Shown here: piece after piece, positions 63,433-64,000 of the stretch
How the letters are laid out: each line of letters starts with the position of its first letter
Numbering within the stretch: position 1 is the first letter of the stretch
NCBI RefSeq assembly: GCF_030160115.1
Contig: NZ_BSNS01000011.1
Coordinates: forward strand, 310,001 to 374,000
Source of the DNA: Devosia nitrariae
GTDB taxonomy: Bacteria > Pseudomonadota > Alphaproteobacteria > Rhizobiales > Devosiaceae
Length of the DNA stretch: 64,000 nt
Direction of reading: 5' to 3'
Program-made: the position numbers and the translations under genes
The notes under the pieces: model-generated
Databases searched by the model: none
What the model was told of the DNA's origin: nothing
What the model saw: only the letters and a program-made list of their open reading frames with translations

Positions 63433-64000
63433 CTACTTCCGCTTGCCGGTCTCGATGATCGCGTGGGTGATGGAGCCGGTGGTCGGAAAGAGCGGGATGA
63501 GGCAGGCCTGCAGGGCATGGTAGATGTCGGGCTTGCCGCGGAAGAGCCGCTCGGTTGGCGTCAGGTCTTCCTTGAGCTCGGGACGCCAGCCGCTGTTCTC
63601 GTGGTCGATCAAATGGTTGGCGGCGAAGTCCCAGAAGCGCCGGTACCAGATCTCGAAATAGGGATCCCGATCGAAATTGGTCAGGAACGCGGCCGCTCCG
63701 ATCGCCTCGCAGACCGGCCACCACAGCTTCTCGCGCATGACCGGATTGTTGTCCCAGTCGAGCGTATAGAAGAAGCCGCCATGGGTCTTGTCCCAGCCGA
63801 GTTCGATCGCCTGGCGGAAGAGACCGCGGGCGGCGTAGGTGAGCCACGAGTCCGACTTGTGGCCGAGAATCCAGAGCTGATAGAGCAACCGCGCCCATTC
63901 CAGCCAGTGGCCGGGCGTGGTGCCCGAGGGGCGGAACATCTCATTGCCGAGATAGTCGCGGTCGAGCTCCCAGTTCTCGGTGAAGTGCTCGGCGACGCGA
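63433..64000 (-). CDS. AGE-family sugar epimerase/isomerase, 5' end outside the window
   Basis: The C-terminal 188 residues of an N-acylglucosamine 2-epimerase-family protein, read from the right edge (AEHFTENWELDRDYLGNEMFRPSGTT begins the visible part; split as AEHFTENW and MFRPSGTTPGHWLEW). The (alpha/alpha)6-barrel signatures GTTPGHWLEWARLL, GGFFYTLDWDN, KLWWPVCEAIGA and the end HALQACLIPLFP are present. Relatives isomerise mannose/fructose or epimerise N-acyl-glucosamine or cellobiose. The frame remains open to base 64000, so the start is missing. Confidence 0.88.
   Translation of the reverse strand, partial: RVAEHFTENWELDRDYLGNEMFRPSGTTPGHWLEWARLLYQLWILGHKSDSWLTYAARGLFRQAIELGWDKTHGGFFYTLDWDNNPVMREKLWWPVCEAIGAAAFLTNFDRDPYFEIWYRRFWDFAANHLIDHENSGWRPELKEDLTPTERLFRGKPDIYHALQACLIPLFPTTGSITHAIIETGKRK

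Overview
The window comes from a GC-rich alphaproteobacterium, most likely a Hyphomicrobiales (Rhizobiales) member of the Devosia/Pelagibacterium type. Supporting signs are RIME-like intergenic repeats of the rhizobial kind, ATGA-overlapped operons, large Opp-type and UgpC-type sugar/oligosaccharide importers under LacI regulators, an Atm1-type exporter and a PadR-controlled RND pump. The genus is inferred from gene style only; no rRNA or tRNA gene was seen.

Layout. (1) 1-5779: the end of an unknown gene, then one tightly overlapped operon cysS - VOC - four tandem GFA-family genes - cimA. (2) 5778-6045: three diverged copies of a palindromic intergenic repeat, followed by a membrane-anchored LysM protein that probably starts at CTG. 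(3) 7828-14168: a patchy accessory stretch with an epimerase stub, decayed non-coding DNA, a stand-alone second-type arginyl-tRNA synthetase, an SDR enzyme, a serine hydrolase, a nucleotidyltransferase and a VOC gene behind a SoxR-like operator. (4) 14234-16489: an ArsR regulator with its operator and an Atm1-like exporter. (5) 16499-25473: importer module A (two ATPases, two permeases, binding protein, NTF2-like protein, 2-hydroxyacid dehydrogenase) with a divergent LacI. It is bounded by a 61-bp direct repeat that is the 3' end of a permease gene. (6) 25507-38344: importer module B, paralogous to A and carrying a GH42-like glycoside hydrolase, then LacI, 2-hydroxyacid dehydrogenase, 3-hydroxyisobutyrate-type dehydrogenase and another LacI. 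(7) 38379-53564: two UgpABE-type sugar importers with a sulfatase, a GH2 beta-galactosidase-like enzyme, one shared-looking UgpC-type ATPase and three LacI regulators. (8) 53683-64000: glyA, a PadR/MFP/RND efflux operon, nadC-cysQ, a 34-residue lipoprotein, an AAC(3)-type acetyltransferase and a truncated AGE-family epimerase.

How it fits together. About 37 kb (16.5-53.6 kb) reads as an uptake and catabolism island for unusual, possibly sulfated or acidic, oligosaccharides. It has four importers, two large glycosidases, a sulfatase, three NAD(P)-dependent hydroxyacid or sugar-acid dehydrogenases and six LacI regulators. All four solute-binding protein genes are followed, before the next permease gene, by a strong hairpin. 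No CRISPR array, prophage, integrase or complete insertion sequence was recognised.
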